Source: Oscillospiraceae bacterium (GTDB taxonomy: Bacteria > Bacillota > Clostridia > Oscillospirales > Ruminococcaceae). From it: a stretch of DNA of 64,000 nucleotides. The stretch is from assembly GCA_900768705.1 (NCBI GenBank), contig CAAGEB010000068.1, positions 1-64,000 of the forward strand. Direction: 5' to 3'. Position 1 is the first letter of the stretch; every line of letters begins with the position of its first letter. Under the pieces are notes generated by a model. The model was not told the origin of the DNA, did no database searches, and saw nothing but the letters and a program-made list of their open reading frames with translations. Both the position numbers and the translations under genes were made by a program. Positions 6,984-15,826 of this stretch are shown here, in pieces.

Positions 6984-7135
6984 AAGATAAAAGTAGGTCA
7001 TTTGAGGTGGGAGATTTCGTCCACGCCCACACGCCGATGGCTTGACAGGGGAAACCCGAGAGATGCAGGAGAATTGGACGCCTGCCGGATGACCGTATCT
7101 TGACCGCTCGAAGTAATTCGGGCGGTTTTCTTGTT
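6984..7135 (+). ncRNA. Candidate structured small RNA, about 150 nt
   Basis: No protein is plausible on the plus strand, and the segment has its own promoter and terminator. A closing helix GGTCAT (6996-7001) / ATGACC (7089-7094) encloses three hairpins. H1 is GTGGG (7007-7011) / CCCAC (7026-7030). H2 is GGG-GAAA-CCC (7048-7057), a GNRA tetraloop. H3 is GCAGG (7065-7069) / CCTGC (7081-7085). CGTCC in the H1 loop (7018-7022) is fully complementary to GGACG in the H3 loop (7076-7080), a possible kissing interaction. I do not recognise a known family. It could be a trans-acting RNA, a mobile-element RNA or an orphan riboswitch-like element. Confidence 0.65.
7103..7135 (+). terminator. Intrinsic terminator of the structured RNA
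   Basis: A 10-bp stem (ACCGCTCGAA / TTCGGGCGGT, one G-U pair) with loop GTAA, followed by TTTCTTGTT. Confidence 0.8.
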
Positions 7136-7262
7136 GCCTGCAATACATTCTGACACTGTTATACTCACATATCTTTGAACATAAATCCTGTATCACACAC
7201 GGCATAAGGGCTTATCAACAGCAATAATTTGTGAATTTTTATTGAAATATCAGGTAAATATC

Positions 7263-7291
7263 TTGACTTTATTTTTATTAACTGTTATAAT
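7263..7291 (+). promoter_or_regulatory. Sigma-A promoter of the lipoprotein glycosidase-like gene
   Basis: TTGACT (7263-7268), 17 bp, TATAAT (7286-7291), about 48 bp before the ATG. Confidence 0.8.
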
Positions 7292-7339
7292 GTGTATAGC
7301 TATAAGCTTTTACAGAAATATATTATTGGGGAAATAAAA

Positions 7340-8878
7340 ATGAAAAAACGAATTACAGCGGCGATTCTTGCGGCTGTTCTCCTCTGTGGCTGTTCTTCCG
7401 GCAACGAATCTTCGGTTAATGTTATCGATGCCGGGCAGCTTCCGGTTCAATCCAATCTTACCGATTCGGAAAATGCTTCATCAGTGGTTTCATCTGATAC
7501 TTCGGAAAGCAAACCCGTTCCTGTGAATCCTCCTCAGACAGCCTCGGGAACAGTCAGCAGCACATCTTCTTCCGTGCCAATTTCGTCCGGAAGCAGCATA
7601 TCCGCTTCATCCTCATCAGTACATTCTGCTGTGACGGAAAAACCCAGCTCTTCCCGACCGGTATCTTCAACCGCAGAAAGCAGTAAACCTGTTTCAACTG
7701 CGGAATCCTTGCCGGAATCGGTTTCTTCGTCCTCGACAAGTACCACAAAAGCTGAATCTTCCCTTCCTACGCAAATACCTGATACCGATGTGGGTACGAA
7801 TAACTATCAGGCATTGAATTACAGCGAAATAAGGGGCGTGTGGATTTCCTACATAGATCTGGCGGATCTGGACAGTTCTTCGGAAAGTGAATTCAGAAAA
7901 TCAATCGGTAAGGTATATGACAACTGCGTTTCACTGGGAATAAACACGGTTTATGTTCACACAAGAAGCCACGGAGACGCTTATTACAGCTCCGATCTTT
8001 ACCCCCGCACCAAGTATATCGGCGGCAGCTATGATCCGCTTACCGTTATGGTGGAAGAAGCCCACAAGCGGGATTTGTCCTTTCAGGCATGGATAAATCC
8101 TCTTCGTACCTGTTCTGCGGCGGACATAGAAAGAGAGAAAGGATATCCTATTTATAATTGGGCGGGAGGAACCCGTCTTGTGCAGGTGGGCAGTTACTAT
8201 TATCTCAATCCTGCTTACAGCGAGGTTATTGACCTGATTGCAAAGGGAGCTGCGGAAATTGTCGGAAATTATGATGTGGATGGACTTCACATCGACGACT
8301 ATTTCTATCCCACCACGGAAAGTTGGTTTGACAGCTCGGCTTTTGCTCAAAGCAGTTATGAAACTATTTCGTCATTCCGTCTGGCTAACTGCGACAATAT
8401 GGTAAGCTCTCTGTATTACGCAGTTAAAAGCTCCAATCCCACAGCTATTTTCGGAGTGAGCTGTCAGGGCAATATTTACAATAATTACGACCAGATGTAT
8501 GCGGATGTAAAAAAATGGTGCAGGAACAGCGGATATCTTGACTATATAATGCCGCAGATATATTTCGGCTTTGATAATTCTGCCCAGCCCTTTGAAACCT
8601 GCGTTTCACAATGGGATGAAATTGCTTCTTCGGGAAAGGTGCCTCTGATTGTGGGACTTACCGTGGCAAAATTCGGAACTGAGGATAAGTGGGCAGGTTC
8701 CGGTTCCGACGAATGGATAACAGATAAAGATATTCTGAAGCGTCAGTTCCTGAAAGCGGCGGAGCAGGTTTCCTTCAGCGGTATAAATCTTTTCAGCTAC
8801 CGCTGTATTTTCAATCCGGACAGTTCTGTTGCAGATCAGGTTAACAGAGAAATAAAGGCGCTTAAATCTGTAATGTAA
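7340..8878 (+). CDS. GHL10 (DUF187)-type glycoside hydrolase-like lipoprotein
   Basis: A 512-aa exported protein. A lipoprotein signal ends in LLCGC (Cys about residue 18). A Ser/Thr/Pro-rich linker of about 120 residues follows, then a GHL10/DUF187 TIM-barrel domain: IRGVWISYIDL, INTVYVHTRSHGDAYYSSDLYP, GSYDPLTVMVEEAHKRDLSFQAWINPLRT, DVDGLHIDDYFYP and YIMPQIYFGF. Members are thought to act on cell-surface glycans; the substrate is unknown. The ATG at 7340 is chosen because GGGG lies 7-8 nt upstream and it starts the signal peptide. It is followed after 18 bp by a gene with a related barrel. Confidence 0.85.
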   Translation: MKKRITAAILAAVLLCGCSSGNESSVNVIDAGQLPVQSNLTDSENASSVVSSDTSESKPVPVNPPQTASGTVSSTSSSVPISSGSSISASSSSVHSAVTEKPSSSRPVSSTAESSKPVSTAESLPESVSSSSTSTTKAESSLPTQIPDTDVGTNNYQALNYSEIRGVWISYIDLADLDSSSESEFRKSIGKVYDNCVSLGINTVYVHTRSHGDAYYSSDLYPRTKYIGGSYDPLTVMVEEAHKRDLSFQAWINPLRTCSAADIEREKGYPIYNWAGGTRLVQVGSYYYLNPAYSEVIDLIAKGAAEIVGNYDVDGLHIDDYFYPTTESWFDSSAFAQSSYETISSFRLANCDNMVSSLYYAVKSSNPTAIFGVSCQGNIYNNYDQMYADVKKWCRNSGYLDYIMPQIYFGFDNSAQPFETCVSQWDEIASSGKVPLIVGLTVAKFGTEDKWAGSGSDEWITDKDILKRQFLKAAEQVSFSGINLFSYRCIFNPDSSVADQVNREIKALKSVM

Positions 8879-8896
8879 AATAAATGGGGAAATATT

Positions 8897-11836
8897 ATGA
8901 AAAAGATATTAAGGGGAATTTTATCGGTAATTCTGTCTGCCGGAATTATTTCGGGAACAGCTTTTGCCGCTTTACCTTCGGATTCTTCCGAAACTACCGA
9001 TACCGCAGAGACACAGCAGACATCGGAGCAGAAAACAGCTGAACAGCAGACCGCCTTTTCCGGTGAAAAGATGATTTATCTGCCGGATGATATGAGGGGC
9101 GTGATGCTGACCCCCGGTGTGGATTTCGAGGCGGAGGAAACAGATTTTTCCGGATTGTATTCGGAAATAAACGGTTTTGGAATGAACACGGTTATTATCC
9201 ATTCCACCAACGGGGAAGTGGATTATTATAATCTGGAAGTGAATTCAAAAACGGAGGATGTGCTTAATCGTGCGATTGATTCGGCTCATAATTCGGGATT
9301 GAATGTTTTTCTGACCCTTGATATAAAATCCGTAATAAATAAAATCGGCGGTGTGAAAGAGGGTTTTTCAACTGCTGTACATAAATTTGCATTGAAATAC
9401 AAATGCGAGGGAATACTTCTCACTGATTACTATACATCCGACTCTGCGGAAATGTATGTGGAATATCTGGGGTCGGGTTCGGGAATCGGCTATGAAAACT
9501 GGATGTATGAAATTAATCGCTGTATTTTCCGTACCGCAGGGGAGGTTATTCACAAAACGGGAAATACCTTTGCGGTGGGAATTCTGGCAGAGGATATGTG
9601 GGCTAACTCCTCAGTCAATGAGGAGGGTTCGGACACCAACGACTCATATCAGGCTTTTTATGACGGGCATTGCGATACAAAGAAGTATATAGAGGACGGC
9701 TATGCGGATTTTGTCATAGTAAAGGCTTATGGTTCCACGGAGGGTACGGATCTTAATTTTGAGAAGGTTGTCTCTTGGTGGTACAATCTTGCGGATAAAA
9801 ATAACATAAAATGTTATGTATGCCATACCAATGAGAAAATCGGGGTTTATTCCGGCTGGAATGAAGATCAGCTCCTGCGGCAGCTTACTCTGATGAAGGA
9901 AAATTATTCCGACATCGGCGGAAGCGTTTTCAATTCATTTTCATCTCTTAAAGCAAACCCGCTGTCCAGCACCGATACGCTTATAAAGTATTTTAACGAG
10001 GAAATCAATACTGAAACGGTCTTTGACGATCTGGAAATGATTTCTCCCGCTTATCTGAGTTTTGTTACCTATGACCCAACCGTAAAATTTATGGGTACTT
10101 TCGATGAGAATTTCGATGTTTATTTTGACGGCAGCAAAATAAAGCTGAACGAAGCCGGAAACTTCTATTTGCAGAAGGATCTGGATGTTGGCTGGAATTA
10201 TTTCACGATTGAGCATAAGGGAAAAACCTACAATTATTCCATTGAACGCAGGGTTGATGTGCTGAGCGATGTGGAATATATCGGAGATATTACCGTTGAA
10301 GGCGGCTCGACGATTGCGTTGGTTGCTGTAGCATACAGCGGATCGGATGTATGTGCTTCCGTCGGCGGACAGATTGTAACACTCACCGAAAAGAGTTCCT
10401 CAGAAAATGTGGATGCCAACGGCTCCTATTCCGAATTTGTGGGTTATTATAAGGTCGGAAAAGGAATTATCGGCGAAAAGCAGTATCTCGGTGAAATCAG
10501 CTATTACGCAAACTACAAGGGCTTTGAAGAGTATATGTACGGAGGTACCGTCACTATTGACGCCGAACCCGAACCGCCGAAGTCTGATATCAATGTCGAT
10601 TTTGATAATGACCAGTCCTCTGCGGGAGACGGGGAGATTGTCGGACGGATTGACCCGATTGTGTCCGATACGGAGATAGTTACTTATGTCAAGGTGCTTA
10701 ATAATAACACAGATGTTCTTGACGCAAAAACCACAGGTTCTGTACCCTCTCCTGAATTCTCCCAGATGCCTGCCGGAACGCTGGATTACTATAAATCCTC
10801 CTCCGACGGTTATATAACCACCACTTCCGGAAAGCGTTACAGGTCATACTATGTTACCACCTTTGAGGATACCGGTCTTGGTTATAATGCGCTTACTGTC
10901 AAGTCCATAGGAAACAGCGGCGGAAGGAGCTTTATAACATTGGGACTGGACTACAAATCCAGCTTCAATATTACTACATCCATTAATTATGTGGATGGCT
11001 ACGAAGGTCCCTACGGAGTAAACGAGTTTGACGCACAGTATGTGTATATCACATTTGATAATGTAACATCTGTAACCGCATTGCCCGGCTTTGACAATTG
11101 CTCCCTGTTCAGTGCGGGAGAGTGGGAAGTAGTAAATATAAACGGCGTACCTAAATTCAGGCTTACTCTTACTTTGCGACAGGCGGGAATTTACAGCGGC
11201 GTAAGCGAGTATTACGACGAAAACGGCGATTTGCAGTTAGTATTTCCGATACCGACTGCCACGCTGTCGGGAAAAACAATTGTAATAGATCCGGGACACG
11301 GCTGGGACGGAGATTTGTTTGACCCCGGTGCTATAGGTCAGGTAACGGAGCAGTCCATTAATCTTGCGGTTGCGATAAAGCTGCAGGAAAAGCTTACCGA
11401 GATGGGAGCCAATGCTGTTCGTCTAAGAACCGAAGAGGAGAATATTTACGACCGTGATCGTCCGATAGTGGCAAGACGGTATGATGCGGATATGTTCCTG
11501 TCGCTGCATTGCAACAGTTCTTTGAATACCGATGCTCACGGTTGTGAGGTATATTATTTCACCCCTTGGTCCCAGACGCTTGCCAAAGCAATAAATGATA
11601 ATCTGGCTTATTGCTATGACCGTATATATAACGACGGCACAAACAACAGCAGGGGAGACAAATACAGCTATTATTGGTACACATTGGAACAGGGATTTCC
11701 GTCGGTTCTGGTGGAAATGGGATTTGTATCCAACGAAAGAGAGTGCCTTATGATGGCAAATTCCTCAAATCAGGATAAAATGGTTGACGCCATTGCAGAG
11801 GGAATAAGCGAATACTTTGCCAGAAGCTACTTATAA
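8897..11836 (+). CDS. Secreted GHL10-like protein fused to N-acetylmuramoyl-L-alanine amidase
   Basis: A 979-aa protein with a cleavable signal peptide (cleavage near AFA-ALP, residue about 24). It has a degenerate GHL10-like TIM-barrel region (about 55-370, starting MRGVMLTPGVDF), a beta-rich central region (about 380-780) and a C-terminal Amidase_3 zinc domain (793-979). The amidase ligands are in place: IDPGHG (His about 801), Glu in TEQSIN, LSLHCNS (His) and the catalytic Glu in VEMGF. The amidase cuts the amide bond between MurNAc and the stem peptide. The barrel-plus-amidase arrangement suggests peptidoglycan remodelling outside the cell. It probably forms an operon with the preceding lipoprotein gene and ends at a strong terminator. 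Confidence 0.87.
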   Translation: MKKILRGILSVILSAGIISGTAFAALPSDSSETTDTAETQQTSEQKTAEQQTAFSGEKMIYLPDDMRGVMLTPGVDFEAEETDFSGLYSEINGFGMNTVIIHSTNGEVDYYNLEVNSKTEDVLNRAIDSAHNSGLNVFLTLDIKSVINKIGGVKEGFSTAVHKFALKYKCEGILLTDYYTSDSAEMYVEYLGSGSGIGYENWMYEINRCIFRTAGEVIHKTGNTFAVGILAEDMWANSSVNEEGSDTNDSYQAFYDGHCDTKKYIEDGYADFVIVKAYGSTEGTDLNFEKVVSWWYNLADKNNIKCYVCHTNEKIGVYSGWNEDQLLRQLTLMKENYSDIGGSVFNSFSSLKANPLSSTDTLIKYFNEEINTETVFDDLEMISPAYLSFVTYDPTVKFMGTFDENFDVYFDGSKIKLNEAGNFYLQKDLDVGWNYFTIEHKGKTYNYSIERRVDVLSDVEYIGDITVEGGSTIALVAVAYSGSDVCASVGGQIVTLTEKSSSENVDANGSYSEFVGYYKVGKGIIGEKQYLGEISYYANYKGFEEYMYGGTVTIDAEPEPPKSDINVDFDNDQSSAGDGEIVGRIDPIVSDTEIVTYVKVLNNNTDVLDAKTTGSVPSPEFSQMPAGTLDYYKSSSDGYITTTSGKRYRSYYVTTFEDTGLGYNALTVKSIGNSGGRSFITLGLDYKSSFNITTSINYVDGYEGPYGVNEFDAQYVYITFDNVTSVTALPGFDNCSLFSAGEWEVVNINGVPKFRLTLTLRQAGIYSGVSEYYDENGDLQLVFPIPTATLSGKTIVIDPGHGWDGDLFDPGAIGQVTEQSINLAVAIKLQEKLTEMGANAVRLRTEEENIYDRDRPIVARRYDADMFLSLHCNSSLNTDAHGCEVYYFTPWSQTLAKAINDNLAYCYDRIYNDGTNNSRGDKYSYYWYTLEQGFPSVLVEMGFVSNERECLMMANSSNQDKMVDAIAEGISEYFARSYL

Positions 11837-11845
11837 TCATTTACA

Positions 11846-11881
11846 CCCGGTTCTGCGGTAAAAGCAGACCGGGCGTTTTTT
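11846..11881 (+). terminator. Intrinsic terminator after the amidase gene
   Basis: Stem CCCGGTTCTGC / GCAGACCGGG with one bulged base, followed by a run of seven T. It also lies just downstream of the convergent alr gene. Confidence 0.85.
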
Positions 11882-11900
11882 TATTGAATAAAGAGTATAT

Positions 11901-13037
11901 TTACAGGTATCTTTCCATTTCGGCGGGTTTGCCGTTGCGGATAAAGATACGGGGAACACGGGTGCCAATGGCACAGAGAAGCTCATAATTTATTGTTCCT
12001 ACCAGCTCGGCTGCGTGTTCCAGAGAACAGCCGCCTTCAATTGCGTCGGAGTATATTGTTACCACATCTCCGAGTTTAACATCGGGTATATCGGAAACAT
12101 CTATCAGCGTCTGATCCATACATATCCGTCCGCAGACAGGAGCGGACATTCCGTTTATCGAAACACTCCATTGTCCGGAAAGGCGTCTGTTGAAGCCGTC
12201 CGCATAACCGCAGGGAACAAGGGCAAGCTTTGTGTCCTTTTCCGCTTTGAAGGTTCGTCCGTAGCTGACGGTATCTCCGGCATGGATTGTTTTAAGCTGT
12301 GAAACAACGCTTTTCAGCTGAAAAACAGGCTTTATTCCCTCGGGAAGAGGGAAACGGGGATCCGGTTTCTGACCGTACATTACTATTCCCGCACGGACAA
12401 AGTCGCCTTCAAAATCCTTGTGATAAATAATACCGCCGCTGTTCTGTGTATGAACAGCCAATCCTCTTGGTTTGCAAAGGCTGATTATCTTATTTTGCTG
12501 CTGCTCGGTAAATTCTATATCACGCTTGTCCAGACTGTCAGCCACGGCAAAGTGCGTATAAGCTGCCCGGCAGTCAAGACCCTTCAATGAAAGAATATAA
12601 TCCAGCTGTTCGCCGTTGTCAATTCCTACCCGGTTCATTCCGGTGTTTATTTTTATATGCACCGGTATTTTAACGCCTTTTTGCAGAGCAGCGCAGGAAA
12701 GCTGTTCTGCGTAGTCCGTATCTCCCACGGTAAATATGAAGCCTTTATCTGCATTCTCAGCCGCAAGCTGTATGTCACAGTAGCCGAATATCAGAATATT
12801 GCCCTTGACGTCGTTTTCCGAAAGCCGTTGAGCTTCCCATAAATTGGAAACGGTAAAGTTGTTGATTCCGCATTCATTGAGGGTTTTTGCACATTCAATA
12901 TCACCGTGACCGTAAGCGTTCGCCTTAATAACTGCAAAAATCTCCTTATTTCCCACCATATTCCGGATTATTCGGATATTATTCTCCAGTGTGTCAAGAT
13001 TTATCTCCGACCAGGTGCGATAATAAAAATTATTCAT
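11901..13037 (-). CDS. alr: Alanine racemase
   Basis: PLP-dependent enzyme (378 aa) that interconverts L- and D-alanine for peptidoglycan synthesis. The catalytic lysine lies in FAVIKANAYGHGD (about residue 38). The tyrosine base is in the HAGDTVSYGRTF segment (about 265), and the C-terminal beta domain contains VCGRICMDQTLIDVS. The start at 13037 (MNNFYYRTW) is chosen because GAGGT lies 7 nt upstream and family N-termini match; a longer reading from 13103 lacks these signals. It is convergent with the amidase gene and divergent from the LCP-like gene. Confidence 0.93.
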   Translation of the reverse strand: MNNFYYRTWSEINLDTLENNIRIIRNMVGNKEIFAVIKANAYGHGDIECAKTLNECGINNFTVSNLWEAQRLSENDVKGNILIFGYCDIQLAAENADKGFIFTVGDTDYAEQLSCAALQKGVKIPVHIKINTGMNRVGIDNGEQLDYILSLKGLDCRAAYTHFAVADSLDKRDIEFTEQQQNKIISLCKPRGLAVHTQNSGGIIYHKDFEGDFVRAGIVMYGQKPDPRFPLPEGIKPVFQLKSVVSQLKTIHAGDTVSYGRTFKAEKDTKLALVPCGYADGFNRRLSGQWSVSINGMSAPVCGRICMDQTLIDVSDIPDVKLGDVVTIYSDAIEGGCSLEHAAELVGTINYELLCAIGTRVPRIFIRNGKPAEMERYL

Positions 13038-13253
13038 AAGATTTACCTCAAGTCTTGAAATTTTAAAATAAATGTGATATACTATGTACGGGGCTGTGAG
13101 CAAGTTGATTTCTCAATATCTGACTTTTGACAATGTTTTCCAATTATAAGTTGTGAACAGCTCCGCATATCACCTATACATTATATTACTGTTTTTGAAA
13201 AAAATCAATACAATATTTCAAAATAATCTTTCAGAAAGGATAAAAGGTTTATT

Positions 13254-14141
13254 ATGACAGTTAAAAGAAAAAGTAACTGGTATATTTATGTTATTGCCTT
13301 CGGCATAACATTGCTTTTTGTGCTGGCGGCAATATTTGCATTCAGATGGTTTTTATTTCCCGATAAAACCGTAGCCACAGGATTGGATACACAGGGGGAA
13401 CTGTCCGATAATTTCAAGCCTTCGGACGAATATAATTTCAATATGCTGACAATGCTGTCGGACGGAGAGCAGGATATTCCCGAGCTTTTTGTGATGGCAT
13501 CATACGATTCCGTTGAGAATCGGTTTACCTTTATACCGCTTCCCAACGGAATAAGTGTGAGCACACAGGGAAGGACTTTGCCCAATGTTTATGCGGCTCA
13601 GGGCGGCAGCGGGGTAATATCCGCCCTTAACGGTATTCTTGGAATTCCATGCGACAGCTATGTAAGGCTGAACAGATCCGAATTCGTAAATCTGATTTCT
13701 TCCTACGGCAATGTGGAATACGATGTGGCAAAAACCATCATTATTAAAGACGGCGTTGAAGTGGAAACCATAAATTCCGGAAAAGTGTTCTTTACTGCCG
13801 AGATGATGTTCCGCTATATTATGCTGGCAGATTTCGGCGAAGGTGAGCTCTATCGATTTAACTGTATCGGCGGTGTTTTGTCCGAACTTGTAAATCAGAA
13901 TTTCCGCAATGTTGACAGCTCACTTTTCGACGCATATTTCTATATGCTTCGTAATTCCTCCGACAATAATCTTACCGAGGCAAAATATTTAAAGAAAAAG
14001 GCTGCTCTGCTGAATACAACGGAATACGGCAATTCTCCCGCAGAGTATTATATTCCCTACGGAGAATATACGGAGGACGGAGGCTTTGCTATTGCGGATA
14101 ATTCAATCATTTCCATTAAACAAAAGGCAGGATTGCTGTAA
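13254..14141 (+). CDS. Membrane-anchored LytR-CpsA-Psr (LCP)-like protein
   Basis: A 295-aa protein with one N-terminal transmembrane helix (about residues 9-32) and a diverged LCP-type extracellular domain. The segments FTFIPLPNGISVSTQGRTLPN, VYAAQGGSGVISALNGILGIPCDSYVRLNRSEFVNLI and a following GNVEYDV match the LCP core. LCP enzymes transfer glycopolymers from lipid carriers to peptidoglycan. Here the arginine-rich substrate pocket is not obvious and the domain is short, so catalytic activity is uncertain. It is separated by 10 bp from the LUD gene. No convincing promoter was found in the 216-bp gap to alr. Confidence 0.6.
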   Translation: MTVKRKSNWYIYVIAFGITLLFVLAAIFAFRWFLFPDKTVATGLDTQGELSDNFKPSDEYNFNMLTMLSDGEQDIPELFVMASYDSVENRFTFIPLPNGISVSTQGRTLPNVYAAQGGSGVISALNGILGIPCDSYVRLNRSEFVNLISSYGNVEYDVAKTIIIKDGVEVETINSGKVFFTAEMMFRYIMLADFGEGELYRFNCIGGVLSELVNQNFRNVDSSLFDAYFYMLRNSSDNNLTEAKYLKKKAALLNTTEYGNSPAEYYIPYGEYTEDGGFAIADNSIISIKQKAGLL

Positions 14142-14151
14142 AGGAGTAATT

Positions 14152-14769
14152 ATGGACGCAAGAATTGAAAGGGTTATGAACGGACTTCGACTAAACAAAA
14201 TGAAGCCCTATTATGCTGAAAACCGTGAACGGCTGCTGGATATTGTCCGTGAGCTGGTAAAGGACGATAAACTGATTACCTCCGGCGGCTCAATGACGCT
14301 GAAGGAAAGCGGTGTGACGGATATGCTGTGCAGAGAATTTTCCGGAGCGTATCTTGACAGGGCTTCCGGAAAGGACAGGGAAGAGGTAGAAGAAATTATG
14401 CGAAAAGCATTTGTTTCCGATACTTTTCTTGCGAGTACCAATGCCGTAACCGAGGACGGTGAACTTTATAATGTGGACGGAAACGGCAACCGTGTATCCG
14501 CAATGATCTTCGGACCTCGGCAGGTGATTATTGTTGCGGGCGTGAATAAAATCGTAAAAGATCTTACCGAAGCCCGTGAACGGGTGGAAAAAATTGCCGC
14601 TCCGAAAAACACTGTCAGACTAGAAAAGAATACCCCCTGCGCTAAAACGGGTAAATGCGCCCATTGCCACAGTGATGACAGAATATGCTGTTCCTATGTA
14701 ACACTCGGACAGCAGCGTGTTCCCGACAGAATTAAAGTCATTCTGGTAAATGAAGAGCTGGGCTATTGA
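14152..14769 (+). CDS. LUD-domain (DUF162/LutC-like) protein
   Basis: A 205-aa LUD protein. LITSGGSMTLKESG (about residues 42-56), FLASTNAVTEDGELYNVDGNGNRV (about 87-110), IVVAGVNK-type GVNKIV and the Cys-rich tail CAKTGKCAHCHSDDRICC (about 163-180) are typical. LUD proteins occur in lactate utilisation and as stand-alone proteins of unknown role in Clostridia. The ATG at 14152 follows AAGGAG by 6 nt and lies just after the stop of the LCP-like gene, so the two may be cotranscribed. Confidence 0.85.
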   Translation: MDARIERVMNGLRLNKMKPYYAENRERLLDIVRELVKDDKLITSGGSMTLKESGVTDMLCREFSGAYLDRASGKDREEVEEIMRKAFVSDTFLASTNAVTEDGELYNVDGNGNRVSAMIFGPRQVIIVAGVNKIVKDLTEARERVEKIAAPKNTVRLEKNTPCAKTGKCAHCHSDDRICCSYVTLGQQRVPDRIKVILVNEELGY

Positions 14770-14845
14770 TACATTGCTGTGAAATTCAGCCGGTTTCCGG
14801 TGACGGCTTCCGGCATAAAATAACTAATGAAAGGAAAACCAAATT

Positions 14846-15811
14846 ATGAGCATTTTAAAACTTATTGCACCCTGCAAAGACTATCTCTGGGGAGGAAACC
14901 GCCTTCGCGAGGAGTATGGCAAGAAGCTGGATTCCGATAAGATTGCAGAGAGCTGGGAGCTTTCCTGCCACAAGGACGGACAAAGCGTTATCAGCGGCGG
15001 AGAATTTGACGGCAAAACATTGTCGGAATACATCGAAGCAAAGGGCAAGCAGGTTCTCGGAACAAACTGCGGGCGTTTTGAGTATTTTCCTATTCTGATA
15101 AAATTGATTGACGCAAAGGACAATCTTTCCGTTCAGGTTCATCCTTCAAACGATTATGCTCTGAAGGTAGAGGGGGAATACGGAAAAACAGAAATGTGGT
15201 ACATAGTTGACTGCAATGAAGGCGCAGAGCTGATTTACGGCTTTAAGCACGAAATTTCCAAGGAAGAGTTTGCAGACCGTATCAAGAATAACACTCTGCT
15301 TGAAGTTACCAACAATGTTCCCGTACACAAGGGTGATGTTTTCTTTATTGAAAGCGGTACTCTTCACGCCATAGGTAAGGGAATTCTTATCGCTGAAATT
15401 CAGCAGAATTCCAACACCACTTACCGTGTTTACGATTACGGAAGAGTGGGTAAGGATGGCAAACCCAGACAGCTTCATATTGAAAAAGCTCTCGATGTTA
15501 CCGAGCGTATTCCTCCGAAATATCCCACAACGCCTCAGGGTGCTCCGGAAAAAATTGAGGGAGGCGTAAAGACCCTGCTTCGTTCCTGCGAGTATTTCAA
15601 TGTAAACAAGCTGGAGGTTGACGGCACTGTTACACTCAACGCCGATGAAAAGTCCTTCAAATCAATGCTTTTCCTTGACGGAACTGCAGAAATCAAATCA
15701 AAGGACGGTACAGCCAAGGCTGTTAAGGGCGACAGCTTCTTTGCCGCAGCGGGAACAGGCGAGTTTACCGTAAGCGGAAAGTGTGAAATAATCCTGTCGG
15801 ACATTATCTGA
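14846..15811 (+). CDS. manA: Class I mannose-6-phosphate isomerase
   Basis: A 321-aa type I phosphomannose isomerase that interconverts mannose-6-P and fructose-6-P (cytoplasm, zinc-dependent). Visible motifs are the N-terminal DYLWGGNRLREEYGK, the zinc-binding LSVQVHPSN (about 95) with KTEMWYIVD, and FFIESGTLHAIGKGILIAEIQQNSNTTYRVYDY (about 170-200). It is followed 15 bp later by a ROK glucokinase, so the two likely form a sugar-entry operon feeding hexose phosphates to glycolysis. Confidence 0.93.
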   Translation: MSILKLIAPCKDYLWGGNRLREEYGKKLDSDKIAESWELSCHKDGQSVISGGEFDGKTLSEYIEAKGKQVLGTNCGRFEYFPILIKLIDAKDNLSVQVHPSNDYALKVEGEYGKTEMWYIVDCNEGAELIYGFKHEISKEEFADRIKNNTLLEVTNNVPVHKGDVFFIESGTLHAIGKGILIAEIQQNSNTTYRVYDYGRVGKDGKPRQLHIEKALDVTERIPPKYPTTPQGAPEKIEGGVKTLLRSCEYFNVNKLEVDGTVTLNADEKSFKSMLFLDGTAEIKSKDGTAKAVKGDSFFAAAGTGEFTVSGKCEIILSDII

Positions 15812-15826
15812 GTACGGGAGGGTGAA

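Noticed and set aside
6904..7205. Minus-strand reading frames across the structured RNA
   Set aside because: They have no ribosome binding site, resemble no family, run through a terminator stem and the PBECR2 gene, and are best explained as shadows of the RNA.
13038..13253. Clear promoters for alr and the LCP-like gene in their shared 216-bp gap
   Set aside because: TTGACA at 13127 has only a 12-bp spacer to TATAAG, and other combinations have wrong spacing, so no promoter was annotated.
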